From Epiperipatus broadwayi (Eukaryota > Onychophora > Udeonychophora > Euonychophora > Peripatidae), in contig JAQFVV010012396.1 of assembly GCA_028023455.1 (NCBI GenBank), forward strand, positions 21,140,750 to 21,204,749: a stretch of 64,000 nt of DNA. The letters run 5' to 3'. The notes beneath the pieces were generated by a model that did not search any database, had not been told where the DNA came from, and was given only the letters and a program-made list of their open reading frames with translations. A program made the translations under genes and the position numbers. Positions 1 to 12,400 of this stretch are shown piece by piece (position 1 is the stretch's first letter; each line of letters opens with the position of its first letter).

Positions 1-543
1 GTGAAATAAATAAACAATTGTTCTTGGATTATAAATCTAGGAATGAAAAATGAATTCATTGACCAAAAAAAAAATCAAAAAACAAATCTTTTTAGGGTAA
101 CCTGTCAAAAAACAAAGAAAAAGAAAACTTTTTATTAAATAATTTAATAACTGATTCATGTTACTTTATTTATATATACACACATATAAGTGAATTTTAT
201 ATATACTTCCAGCATTGAATTAACTATGAAAGATATTTTTAATAATTTTATTTTGATAAATTAAAATATCATTGTATAAGTGACAGCATGCACATACATT
301 TTTATGCACACACACAAATATATATTAATAAATATTTGTATTATTAAAATGTGATAACTTAAAATTTAATCACTTTTTGTATTTTATATGATGATTGAAA
401 TATTTTTATCAATTGTACTGCACATCTGTATACATATACCAATGTGTGTCAGATAGATAATTATAAGTAATTTTAATCATTTATTCTATTATTAAAGGAC
501 AATTGAAACATGTTCATTTATAGTATACTGCACATTTGTGTGA

Positions 544-593
<50 letters not shown>

Positions 594-1202
594 TGCATGT
601 AAACCCATAAAGAGGTATTGTAAAAAACAATGTAATAATTTGAATTTTCTATATTAATCAAAATCAGAACTTATATGTGTATGGCTATATTTTGAAGTAC
701 TTAATTTCAATTTTTTTATATATTGTTGCTAATAACTTTGTATGTTATTGTTAAAATTATTCTAGTGACTTGATTCTAAATAGTTTAGAATATTATATAT
801 TGCTTCATATCTTGATCACAGTAAAAGTTATAGAGCTTATGTTCTGTGAGCTAGATTCATGCATATCAGACTAATATATAAAAGGGGGTGTGTATTTGTG
901 TATGGGCAACCATAGATGTTGATATTCCTATCAATGATGATGATGGATGATGATAATCATCATCATTCTGGTTGGTACAAAGAGAATATTCTTTAAAACC
1001 ATGCACTATATTTTATTTTACTTTAGCCTCTATTAGAATTTAAATTTATAGTTGACCAGCACACTAATGGTACTAAGTGTCCAGAACATTGATGATGATC
1101 AGCATGTTTTAATATTCCAACATTATTATTTTATGGTTATATATTTTGATTAATTAACACTTAGTTTGAGCATCCAAATTATGTTTAAATAATGGTCCCA
1201 AA
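1..1202. other. AT-rich spacer, no gene seen
   Basis: No open frame of convincing length or protein similarity is visible on either strand. The stretch is AT-rich with short TA/CA runs, one clear dinucleotide microsatellite at 545-593, and a small ATG/ATC-rich patch near 935-966 (repeats of gatgat followed by atcatc) that can fold on itself. I see no promoter or RNA gene that I could defend. Confidence 0.6.
545..593. repeat. Compound (TA)n(TG)n microsatellite
   Basis: About 11 TA units run directly into about 13 TG units. The pattern is read directly. The sequence is a typical length-polymorphic dinucleotide repeat with Z-DNA-prone TG units, and no coding role is suggested. Confidence 0.95.
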
Positions 1203-1290
1203 CTGGCAAAGGCTAAATAGTTAGCCTGGTCACCAGTAGATCCATTTCAAATCCTGTCACATGTTTGACTGTTGATATATTTTTATTGTT
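1203..1290 (+). repeat. Degenerate tRNA-like SINE head
   Basis: The order 'ggctaaatagttagcctgg' then 'tttcaaatcctg' resembles the box A region, the GGTTAGCCTGG stem-loop and the box B (GGTTCRAATCC) of tRNA-derived SINEs, with decay in the first half of each box. It is not identical to the SINE copies at 1743, 2405, 48866 and 53863, so it is either an older copy or another family. The call rests only on promoter-box resemblance. Confidence 0.3.
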
Positions 1291-1742
1291 AATAATTCAC
1301 TGATGATGAATGAGTAGTACTTATACTTATTTATGATGCTGGTGAATTTATTTAATTACACTTATAGTTACTCTAGTGAGTTAACTGGGTTGATCTCACA
1401 AAGAGTTTTCAGTGATCTCTCCTGCTCTGATAATATATAACATTATTTATATATTTTTTGATATTAAACATTACTTTAATATCTTATTTTAATATTATAT
1501 TTTATATCTAAAATATTATATATTAAATTTCATTATTTGAAATATTTTGTTAACTTGAGGTAGATGATTATGTGCCATCACCTCAGGTAAAACCTTAATC
1601 TATTTCCCCAGCCCATTATAATACATATAAATTTATATTAACAAAACATATTATCATTTTATGTAATAAGTTCCTTGAGGAAAAACCAATGCAATAGTTT
1701 TGCAATGAGTATAATTTTTGCATAATATCACTTGCATTATGA

Positions 1743-1856
1743 AGTTTTTTTCATATGTCAAAGCATCAGCCAGGAAGCAAACCCATGATAACTGTCTGAA
1801 AGCAACTGCTTGCTTGTAAGGCTGCTGCACTGATCTCTCAGCTACCAACACTTGAC
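1743..1856 (-). repeat. tRNA-derived SINE copy, minus strand
   Basis: Read on the minus strand, this copy starts GTCAAGTGTTGGTAGC, contains a box A-like TGGTAGCTGAG and a box B-like GGTTTGCTTCC, then a 'tgatgctttgacatatg' segment ending in an A run. The same order occurs at 2405-2519 (plus), 48866-48962 (minus) and 53863-53957 (plus), so this is a dispersed Pol III-type SINE family. The internal 'gcttgcaagcagttg' segment is shared with two of the others. This copy has several point changes in both boxes and is probably inactive. Confidence 0.7.
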
Positions 1857-2404
1857 TCTTTCTTTGCTTTGTACCAACTTGAGACATTTACTTTTGAATC
1901 TTAACAAATATAATATTGTAAACTTAATGAGTGTCTTTAGGCCATTATAATGCCAGCATTAAAATAGTTATTTATTGTCAGCTAAATCTAAAACAGTGAA
2001 CTTAACAGCATATCCTTTTTTTGTCAAAAATCATTGTATTCTTATCAATTAAATAATAAAAAAAATTGATTTTGATTTGAAATAAATGTATCACATGTTT
2101 GAAGTTTTCTTTATCATTTTAAAACAAAGATTAACCCATGGAGAAAGCAATCATCAGTGTGTGATAGTACTTTTGTTTCAAATGACATTCACATTCTATT
2201 AAAATTATCAATACTTAATACTTTAATTCAGATTATATCAGACTTACTATAATATCCAATTAAAATAACTAAATAGTCATTTATGATGCAATATCCCTGA
2301 ATCAATCAGTTTACAATAATATAAGCAAGACTAGTTTATTCAGTACTATTCAATCAATACTTATTTCAAGTTTGAATAATTCAGTGGTTTAATAATGATA
2401 TGAT

Positions 2405-2519
2405 AGTCAAGCATTGTTATTTGAGAGGTCAGCGCAGGACCTTGCAAGCAAGCAGTTGGTTTCAGACGGTTGTTGTGGATTCACATTCTGGCTGATGCTA
2501 TGACATATGAAAAAAAATA
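2405..2519 (+). repeat. tRNA-derived SINE copy, plus strand
   Basis: The copy begins gtcaagcattgtt and continues 'gagaggtcagcgcaggaccttgcaagc', then 'ggattcacattctggctgatgc' (decayed box B) and 'tatgacatatgaaaaaaa'. It shares order and most bases with the reverse-complement copies at 1743-1856 and 48866-48962. It ends in an A-rich tail, as expected for LINE-mobilised SINEs. Box A is weak here, so transcription is doubtful. Confidence 0.7.
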
Positions 2520-4230
2520 ATGATATGATATTTCACATTTAAACTGATTTCTTGATTTTGCTAGTACCTTGTTGATAAAAAGCAATTAATGTTTTAAGCC
2601 AGATGCACAACTATATTGATTCCAATTTCAATTCCAGTTTTAATTGCTGAAGTCAAATGATGGAAAACAGTCTGATGGTTAGCATTAAATAGCAATATAG
2701 GTTATGAGGAAACATTATGCTTGCTTTGAGGGTATTTAATTACATGAATAATTTTTTATATGCAATTCAGGCTTGATATCCAAATCACAAGTATGTCAGG
2801 TAAACATGGACAATCTATTCATTCTGATATTATGGCATTATCTTTAGTGGAAAGACTTGTAAGATATTCAAACTTTTGCAGTGTCTTTTTGACATCCATT
2901 TAAAAAATCAGTATTCAAAAGTGACTTCTTTTCATGGTTAATTTAATTTTGGGTTATGTGAACAACTATATTAAATTTAATTATATTGTACAGTAATAAA
3001 TTTTTATAATGAAATTGTTTTTTACTGTGTTGAAATAACAAAAAAAAACATTTATTGAAATCTAAATACTGGGATTTCTGTTGTCAGTTTCAAATTCAAG
3101 TTTGTTAAACCCATATTTCTGTTGTTTTACTTAGTGATTTATTTGCAATATTCCCATAATAATGGGTTTATTCAATAAATATCTAGTAATTGATATACTC
3201 CCTCATGAAACAAAAGTTGTAATACATACTATTTTATTACTCTTGAAATGAAGAGATCTATATTCTTTATGAATAATTACTCCATATTTAGCATGAGTCT
3301 ACATGCCAGTAAGTCGACTGGTATTTATTCTTTACTTTAAAAATGATTATTTACAATAGTAAGAGTATTAGGTATGTAATTATTGGAATTGGATGTTGTA
3401 ATATTAATTACTTAGGAAAAATTTAAACCTTACATATAAATTTGTTTTCTATCAAGATTGAAGTAGCCATTATTATATTACACATTTATAGATTAGATTT
3501 CTGAATTATGTATTACACTTTTTATGTAAAATAGTTTTAACAGAACATTCATTCAGGGCTTTTTATAAATTGGTATATTTTAAAAAAGTTTAATTATTAT
3601 TTAAAAAGATAGTGTATTTAATGTTGTCAATCAACTTAGAAAAAAAATAACTTGAATTAATAAGTATGACCATCTTGCTCAATTAAATATTTAATTAGGC
3701 TATGTTCTAACATAAGGTTAATACAAAATGTTTCATTTAATAATATTTGATAAAATTCTATGCACATTCATAAGATTTCTGGATAAAATAACAATAAATC
3801 TATTGTTATAGAACAGATTGAGAAAATGTTTTTCTGCCAAGAGCCACTTGGATATTAATAATATCATTTGTTTGTCATATAAAGTTATTATCTTAAAAAT
3901 TAGCATGCTATATTTGATTAAAAATTTAATTAATTTACATTTTCAACTTATAGGCCAATTTCAACTATCTTTTTTAAATGAGGGTCACAATTTTTTTATA
4001 AAATAAAAATAAAGGAACACCATTGTTATTAATGATTGTTTCACATTTAAAAATAACTTTTCCAATTTGTCATGATATATTTATATTCTTGAATTTTTTA
4101 TTGTGTTTTGAACAAATGACTTCTACAGCAGCTAGAGTACCATTTTTTATAAAATCTCTTCCTGCTTTTAAACCACTAAACATCACATGATCACTATCTC
4201 ATACTAGCACATAATTGTTATTAAACAATT
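2520..4230. other. AT-rich spacer, no gene seen
   Basis: No protein-like frame, no RNA gene and no clear repeat structure. A 62-codon open frame at 3818-4006 is composed mainly of Ile, Leu, Asn, Lys and Phe codons as expected from AT-rich noise, and is not called. Confidence 0.5.
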
Positions 4231-4233
4231 CAA

Positions 4234-4508
4234 AACAAAGCAAAACTCTCCATATAGTAGTGCCATCTTGTGCTAACAAGAGCAATCAATGGATGTCAGA
4301 AGGCTTGTGCATAAAATCCCTATCTATCCTAAGATCTAGGTGCAGTGCTCTCAGATCCAAGGCTTCTCACTGATGAAGGCCACAAGTCAGAAACTAGTCT
4401 GGGGATATTGGATGAGTAGGCACTAGATAGGTGCAAGCCTTCTGGCATCCATTGATTGCTCTTGTTAGCACAAGATGACACTACTATATGGAGAGTTTTG
4501 CTTTGTTA
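4234..4508. mobile_element. Foldback (hairpin) repeat family, copy 1
   Basis: Two arms of about 75 bp, 4234-4310 and 4432-4508, are near-perfect reverse complements with only a few mismatches. They begin 'aacaaagcaaaactctcc' and run inward through 'agagcaatcaatggatg'. The 120-bp loop has no frame. The same arm sequence recurs at 8690-8905, 19963-20140 and 51949-52125. There is no transposase, so it is a non-autonomous foldback/MITE-like family. The flank 'ctaaacatcacatgatcac' just upstream (about 4178-4196) is also shared with the other copies, so the true element is probably longer than the arms. Confidence 0.85.
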
Positions 4509-5485
4509 GTCTTGCTTTTCCAGACTTTTCTGACTTGTTTGTACTTTGTATGCAACCTGTGAATAACTTGATGAAGCTCTTTTTATATTTTATAATTTTA
4601 AGATTTCATTCTTCTTTCAACAATTTTGTGGTAATCAGAATGTTTTGATAAACAGTGCCTCTTAATATTGTGTTTTTTTTATTAATTAAAATGATTTCCA
4701 GACATTTCAGTCACATTGACTTATTATTTCTTTTTATCTATATGTTGATTCATTTTTTATGAAATACAGAATTTTGTGTGTTAATTTTTTTATCTTACTC
4801 ATTGTATTTATTATAATAAAAAAATAAATGCAAAGTAATAATGATAATATGAGGTAAAATTCAAATTCATTTTTATTAGTATACATTCATCTGCAAACAT
4901 CATTATAAATAAAACAAATGTTCTCAACATTCTAAATTAAATCTGGAGACAGATAGACCACTCAATATAATGAGTTTATTGAAGTATTGCATCTCTGATA
5001 GAATGAACTAGAAGTATTATAAATATTGATAAGAGGAAAAAATGTAGTTGAAAAAATGAATATTTTATTTTACTTAACTGTTAATTTAATATTTGTATTG
5101 CACATTTGTTTTAATAGAGGTTTTATATAGGGATATTTTATATTTGTTTTTGAAAATATCCCAGGCATATTGAAAACTCTTGACAGTCAGAGGTTTGCCA
5201 CCCTAGTTGTAAAAGCATATCTGATGGATTAGTTCGTTTCAGTAAATAATTGATAATAGATTTTTTTTTAAAAAAAAGTTATGATAAACTTGAGCACCAT
5301 TTGTTTGATTGAAGAAAACTCTGTATAAATGACATGGACTTTCTCAATAACATTAAAAAAAAGTAAAGTATTGAATGTTATTATTGAAGGATATGGCTGA
5401 TGATACAATACAATGAAGAGCTATAATTATTTAACAGGTGATATTGAAGTGTTTTAAAAATGTTTTTTTTTCATATTTTTTATGG
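4509..5485. other. AT-rich spacer, no gene seen
   Basis: AT-rich sequence with short A and T runs. I see no coding frame, RNA gene or repeat partner in this window. Confidence 0.5.
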
Positions 5486-5493
5486 GAGTAGGC

Positions 5494-5985
5494 CAGGTGT
5501 GGGAAAATAGCAGCCCAAGGGTCACATGTGACCCAATAAGAGTTTTTATGTGGCCCACCAATACAATCAGAAAAATCCACCTTCGAATGAGCTTTCCCTC
5601 CTGTGCATGACCAAAGATTCATCTCATATTTTCCACTAGGATGGCCACATCAATACACATGCACCATGTAGATAGGATATGCAGTGCTTTTCAGTTGCTC
5701 TGGTTAATTATAATTTTGTCTTTGCATTAGCAAATATATACATTTCCAACTTTAGTGAAACCATGAACCCTCCGAAAAAATGTAAAATCGGTGATGAATG
5801 TCATGTGTTTAATGAAGAATGGACAAACACATATTTCATTGGTAATACAGGGAATAAAGCAGTGTGTTTATTGTGTCAGGAAAAAAAGTGTGGCCCTCCG
5901 TTAACCTTCACTTCCACAATGCAGCCCCGATGTGGCCCTCTGCCAACCTCTGCAGCACGCAAGCCAAAACAATTGCCCATCTCTA
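5494..5985 (+). mobile_element. Internally deleted hAT transposon with perfect 8-bp TSD
   Basis: The element starts CAGGTGTGGGAAAATAG and ends with the reverse complement TAGAGATGGGCAATTG, an imperfect terminal inverted repeat of the CAG(A/G)...TGGG type used by hAT elements. It is flanked by identical 8-bp direct repeats, gagtaggc at 5486-5493 and 5986-5993; 8 bp is the hAT duplication length. Both ends carry 'gtggccc/gcggccc'-like subterminal repeats. Inside lies the start of a hAT transposase (5763 onward) that runs into 3' subterminal sequence, so the 492-bp copy is a deletion derivative that would need transposase from elsewhere. The intact TSD argues for a fairly recent insertion. Confidence 0.85.
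5763..5888 (+). pseudogene. hAT transposase N-terminal fragment (BED/ZBED, GTF2IRD2-like)
   Basis: An ATG at 5763 opens MNPPKKCKIGDECHVFNEEW, followed by an aromatic-rich stretch and a Cys-x2-Cys pair (VCLLCQEK). This order (basic N-terminus, R/KxFxxEW, then zinc-binding CLxC) is the start of the hAT transposase group often annotated as 'general transcription factor II-I repeat domain-containing protein 2' or ZBED/SCAND3-like. The His partners of the zinc finger, the dimerisation region and the catalytic core are absent. From about 5889 the frame reads subterminal repeat DNA up to a stop at 5994-5996. The frame also runs upstream of the ATG from 5679 without family similarity. Non-functional fragment. 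Confidence 0.7.
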
Positions 5986-5993
5986 GAGTAGGC

Positions 5994-8689
5994 TAAAGAC
6001 AGCACCACAATATATCAAATAAATAAATTCTAGAAAAAGCTTATAGTATAATTAGTCATTTTATGAGAGGGGTAATAATAAATAAATGACAGAACTGTAT
6101 TCTCATTAAAAAAATAATTCCCTTGATGACGGGTTGAAGAATAATCTGCATTGGTGCAATTTTCAAATAAATTAGGATTAAAATAAAGTCATATATATAT
6201 AATAATAGTAAGATCTTTTGCAATATATTTTCACATAATTAACCATAGGTAACTCTTCTTCTATAATAAATTTAACTTTGTTGTAGAAATGTCACATTTC
6301 TTTATTCATTTACTGAATAATTTTGAAAGCTTTATTTAAACCCCCAAATAACGTTCTTATTTTCTTTTTTATATTTTTGCTCCAAAAATTAAGCATATAA
6401 TTATGAGAATACCTTTTCTTACTGCAACCTTTATACAATTTCTGATATGTGAATATATTTTTCAATTTTAAATTGCCCCCATTTAAATTATCAGCTTTAT
6501 TTTTAAACCCTCCAAATATTTAAATATTAATAAAAGTGTACTATTATTTCTAAATAACAAACTATAAGTCTCAAATGTATATTTAAATTTAAATATTAAA
6601 TATTATATAATGGTAATTCTTTCAATTACGATTTATTTTTAATATAGGATTTTAGGCTTTGCCTTTTTACGTTTACTTTTTAGTTTAAATAAATATTGTC
6701 ACCATGTATCTAGAGCTTCGATTTCAACCTTAGCTCTACATTCTATTCTGTTATCAAATTTGGTTTTTATAATAAATTTGTAATTATAGTTAGAATTTAC
6801 CACTATTTTTGCTTATTTTGGAATAACCTTTTTTTTCTTGCTATTTTTTCATTATGAAAGCCAGTGAACGTTTAATTATTTTATTCTACTATAATGTTTA
6901 CGTTTTACCATCAATCTTTATATATATAATAGACGTTTTAATTTTAAAAAATTTCATACAAATTAAAAATTAAATCTATTTGGCATAAACTCAAGTAACT
7001 TAGATATATTAAGATTTCTAAACACATTGTGTTGCAAAACAATAAACTGGGTCAAAGTGATAAAATTCAGACATGTTAAGTCAACATGCTTAAACAAATG
7101 CCGTATTTTGACAAAAAATTAACATGCATATAATAACTACTAAATATAAACATAAGCTAAATTAGTAGGAAATTGTTCAATTAATAGTAACAGTAGCACA
7201 ACAGCTACTTATATACCCCCATCAACATTTTTTAATCATAATTAATTCATAATAGAATGATGATTCCTTCAAATTTAATGCAGCTTCTCAATCCATATCT
7301 TCTTTTCTCAATGTCATTCTATCAAACTTTCGTAACCTATCCATCTTTCTTATATAAGATTTCTTTTTTGAGATCCAATTTAAAGTTTATATTATCTCTT
7401 CTAGAAATATATATTATTATATGGTGTCGTCAACTTTAAGCTTATTAATATTTAACCAGACACTTTTGTTTATTGATTTTTAAAAACCAAGTCAGATAAT
7501 AATTATACACTTGTATACATATAAAATCTATGACTTGAGTGTGAATAACTTTATTATAAAAACGTCAAATAATATATATATATATTAAATAATATACATT
7601 TAAAGCAATAATATGAAATTATATATATATTAAAAACTCATTTCAAACAAAATGAGTGATAAAATGCATTTATAAAATAAAACAAACAAAGTATTACTTT
7701 TTCTCAATTTTTTTTTTTAATTTTAAAGTCTTTCTTTCATTTGATTCAGAAGATTTTGCATTTTTTATTTTATTTACCATAGCTATATGAATCATAAATA
7801 TAATCAAACTGAATATTTTTTACAAATTTTTTTTATCTGAATATAGAAATAATTGCATTTTTTTTTTCTAACATGCGATCTTTATTTATTTATTTTTTCT
7901 TTGAAAGATATTTATTTATTTATTTAGTTTTTTAAAAGTGAGTCATACCGGTGAAGTTTCTTCACCAAACACGAAAGTTAATTTTAAAAATTAAATCTTT
8001 TTATGATTCAAAATTGACCTGAAATGGTATTTTAAAAACGAAAAATTTCCATAAGTTTTATAGATGTTTTTAAAAAGTTATCTCATAGTATGACAATAGT
8101 TTGTTAAAATTATTTCCCATCTTTGCTTGCTTGATCAAAAAATAGATTGAGCACAAATTTACAATCTAATACGTTTGCAGCTTTTAGTCAAATATATATA
8201 TAAATAACCACTTGTCAATTAATAGACGATGTCTAGATTAACTAATTAGATCGACACAACTATCGATTTTATTCTAATTTTTTTTTTCTGTTCACAAAAT
8301 AATCTTTCTTATTACTGAAATGATGATGATTTTCAATGATTTTTTTTTATCATTATCAGAACTTATAAGTTTAGTGGTCGTAGTTATAAGATGCTTTCTT
8401 CAATTTGCTTCAGTTTTAACTTTTAAAAAATGTCAGCAAATAAAAAACAGTTTTACACTATTTTGTACTGGCTTATATTATATAATCTCTGGGATGTTTT
8501 TGTTTGCAATTCGTGTAGTACCAAAATTGAAATTTTTAGTTGCTGATCATCATTCTTTCTAATATAACAAATAATTGTCTTTTTCTATAACTTTTTTCAA
8601 TATTATTTACATCCATTTCACTTTTTTGTACTATCTTTATTAAAATTTTTTTTTACTTTAATCACATTCTCAGAAATGTTTTGTAGCAT
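5994..8689. other. AT-rich spacer, no gene seen
   Basis: About 2.7 kb of low-complexity AT-rich DNA with TA runs (6192-6203, 7568-7586) and poly-T runs. Two open frames of 60 and 80 codons (7257-7439 and 8320-8562) are hydrophobic, rich in Phe/Ile/Leu, and match nothing I recognise. AT-rich noise gives such frames, so I do not call them genes. Confidence 0.5.
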
Positions 8690-8905
8690 TAAACATTACA
8701 TGATCACCATTCTTTATGATTACACAAGCTGTTTACACAGAGGCTAAACTCTTCATACAGTAGCACCAGTCAGTGCAGGATAGAGTAATTAATGGATGAA
8801 TAGGCACTAGATAGAGATTTTATACACAAACTTTCTTGCATTCATTGATTACTCTGGCTTGCAATGAGTGGTGCTACTGTATGGAGAGTTTAGCTTTTGT
8901 GTAAT
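8690..8905. mobile_element. Foldback repeat family, copy 2
   Basis: The left arm, about 8737-8798 ('cacagaggctaaactcttc' onward), pairs with the right arm, about 8838-8903 ('ttcattgattactctgg' to 'gagtttagct'). The arm bases match copies 1, 3 and 4, including the invariant core 'ctgtatggagagttt' and 'taatcaatggatg'. The outer segment 'acatgatcaccattcttta' (8697-8715) matches the reverse-complement outer segment of copy 3, which defines part of the element outside the arms. The loop is only about 40 bp, shorter than in copy 1. No coding capacity. Confidence 0.8.
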
Positions 8906-9339
8906 GTTTGTTCTATTGCTTGTTATTTCAAATGCCAAAATTCTTTTTATTGGACTTGCATAGTTTATTGGGAGGAGGATGAACTCTGCAGCTGATTTAT
9001 GGGCCACTGACTCTTTTTTTATTTATATGCTTAAATTTCTTATGAGATTTAATTTGATATCTTAACTTAGTCAATGGTTTTTAATTAAATTTTGCACCAT
9101 TTAATTAAAATTGCAGATTTTCCTCTCAAACATTTTTTCTATAAAGAAAGTAAATCTCTAAATAAAAATTCTACATTTATTAATAAATACATAATATTTT
9201 TAAAATATAGTAGCTTTATCAGCAATATCATAACAATAGGTTATCCTACAGTAAATTCTTACTGCATGTTTCTGAAGTGAAAGCATAGGTCAATAAGAAT
9301 GTATATATATTATAACAGGATGAGTAAATAGAATTAGTG

Positions 9340-9497
9340 ATGAACCTGGGGTAATGCAACATCATCATCAACCCCAGTTCAAAATAAATATATCATTAAA
9401 AAATATATAATATTTAAGTAATGGGATAGAGAATATGGGGAGATGAACCTGAGATGATGGAAAATCATTATCAACCTCCAGTTCAAAATAAATATAT
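9340..9497. repeat. Diverged tandem duplication with a hairpin in each unit
   Basis: Two units about 104 bp apart share 'tgaacctg' at the start, an ATC/ATT-rich centre, and 'ccagttcaaaataaatata' at the end. In the first unit 'gaacctggggt' (9341-9351) pairs with 'accccagttc' (9371-9380) across an 18-20 base loop. In the second the corresponding stem is weaker. Origin unknown; no coding frame. Confidence 0.55.
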
Positions 9498-9499
9498 TT

Positions 9500-12400
9500 C
9501 AAATAATGATTTAATATAAAATATTAAAATTAAATATTAAAGTAGTTTTTACTATAATGATACTTTTGATTTGACAAAGTAATAGTTATTAAAAATATTT
9601 TTTATGTAATTAATTCCTTGTTGAATATACAAAAAATTTACTCACATGTGTTATATATATAAAGTAATATGAATCAGTTATTAAATTCTTTCATAAAAAG
9701 TTTTCTTTTTCTTTGTTTTTTGAAAAAAAAATGAAGTCAATTTTTGACAGGTAATTATTGATTAATTATCAACGTTTTTAAATTTAAAATGTCACTTTTT
9801 TAAAAAAAAAAACGATTTAAATATCATTCTATATATATCTATAACTTTTAAAATGCCATTCTATACCAAAAAAAAATATTTAAAAATATTTTCAATATAT
9901 CTATCACTACTTACCAGCTGAACTTTATATAAATATATTTATTTGTGTTTCTCTGCATGTAGATATATCAGCATACATATAATTATTTCTTCAGCAAACT
10001 GAGATTTTCTTGGTAATCAGATCATAGTGAGATTGGTTTACAGTCACATCAGGAAAAGTATAATTCAGGTATAATTCTCATTCAATCAGTTCCCTTCTGT
10101 TTAGGATTTGATAGACTTTAGGTCAGCATGCTGTCTGGTCCACATTTAATACTATAGAGACAGTGAAGTGGGTCTTCCTTCTAGGTGCATCTAAACTCCA
10201 GAATAGTAAACTAGCAGCAGCTGCTTCCTTCTGTTTTGGTTTCAGCTACCTCTGATCCATGGCAGGAAACCAGCTCTGCTACTCTGCCAATTCTTAAAAA
10301 ACTACTATTATCCAACTACTAAAATTACTCTAATCTTTTTATCAACACTTTTCAATAGTCAGTTGAGATGACAAAAATACATTAATTAAAAACTGTTTTT
10401 TCTTATCTTGAACTTTTCATATCACTTTTAATTAAAAGCTACTTTTGAAAGCAAGTTTGAAGTTTTATCAAAGTACAATCTATAAAGATTTTTAAAAATA
10501 AATAATTGAAATGTTTACAATTATCAGTTCTATTTTAACATAAAACATGCTTGTTTTTAATTTCAAAATCATAATTAGACCTTTTTAACTATTTAAGTTA
10601 TAAAATTTTTTATTTTAAATGCAAAATTATTTAATCTTTTACTATGATTATTTTATTCCAGGAAATATAGAAAATATCTACAAAATTTTATCTGTGTTTA
10701 TTTCTACTTTTCCTTTCAACTTTATATATTTGTGCACACACAGTATGTTATTGTGTGACAAGTATCACACCTGTTACTATATATATATATATATACTGTA
10801 ACATTGTGTGACAAGTATCACACCTGTTACTATATATATATATATATACTGTAACACTACTGAGCAAGCACTCATTTTTACAATTATTAGAAAATAAAAA
10901 ATTATCATAAAACAATGTTAAGTTTAAAATTGATAATAAATAAAAGTATTGCAGAATAATTTATCTGTAAAAGAGTATGAAACATTTTATTTGAAATAAA
11001 TAGATTTATAAAAATCTAAAGATTTATTATCACTAAAAGTACAAGTACTTAGTTAGAAGGAGGGGAGGGTTTGCTTTAAAAATGTTAAAACTAAAAGTTT
11101 AAAGATTGATTGAAAGGGGAGAGGAAATCAACTTAAAAATTTTAAAAAGTAAATAAAAGTTTAGGTATGACAGTTCAAGAATAGTTTTTTTAAGTAATTA
11201 AAGGTATTCTCTCTCTCTCTTTGTTTAAAATATTAATGAAAAAAAGTTGAAACTAAAAGTTTAAAATATAAATCTTTTATATAAATTAAAAATATCTCTT
11301 GTTTATAATGAGTTGATTTTAGAAATGTATATATGCGTAAATGACAAGTTGATTTAAATATAGCAAAATGTCTGCTTGTTGATAAAATAAATATGTGCAT
11401 GTTAAATATTAGAAAATAAATAAAAGTTAAAAATTAAAAAACAGATTGCAATGGCTACTAATTAAAAATTTACAAATAACAGAATGTGGCAATGGCTACC
11501 AATTGACAACAGGATTAATATCTTATAAAAGAAATGCAATCAAAAACAGTGGATGATTTTAACAACAGATATAGCTAGTGGACATAAAAACCAATTAATA
11601 AAGTGACAACAGGTCATCACATAAATAGTCTGGGTTTTCATCGATCAATGAATTGAGTTTACAATCAGTTGAGTTCAATCTATCAGTTGAGTTCATTCAA
11701 TCACTTACTCAATCAGTTCTCAGTCAATTTTCTCATGCATTTGTTAATAAAGGCCATGCAGTGTTGAACAGCTTTTAGGGAGCATGTGATGATCTCCAAG
11801 CCTGTCCTAAATACCAATAGCCTATCTGATGGAAGTAATGCACACCTAATAATATGAAGCTGCCCGATGTCTAACTATCTTAAAGTATAGTGCCACAAAA
11901 TAGTAAGCATTAAACATCCACATAAAAAACTTCAAATCCAATTGGTTGGAAAGATTTTTATGTGAATCAAAAACTAGCAAGAACTCAATGTTCAAATCCT
12001 ATAGGTAATGAGTAACTTTTATTATTTCCATTTCTGATATTAAAGTAGCCATTACAATAATTTGAAGCCTCCCAGAGTCAGTTAATAAATGAACTCTATA
12101 ACATGCATAAAGAACTATTGGTGTGCATGTTTGTTAAATACCATGTATTATTTAATGCTTTGTTATATTATATTTTAGTGTATAAATTAAAAATGTGCAT
12201 TGTCATTATATGTAATTATCATTGTCTAATTAAGTTTTCATAAAAGGACTTTAAACTTTACAATAATAAATATTTAGTTAAATAAATTATTTTAAGCTTA
12301 ATTTTGTCTGTCAATTCTTTTAGCACTAAATAAAGTAACCATATATTATATTATTCTTTTGATTGAGCTAGTTGGGATATCTTAGGTGCTAAATTACTTT

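Noticed and set aside
8320-8562. 80-codon hydrophobic plus frame, transmembrane-like
   Set aside because: Phe/Leu/Ile-rich translation is expected from T-rich DNA; no start context, family or neighbour supports it.
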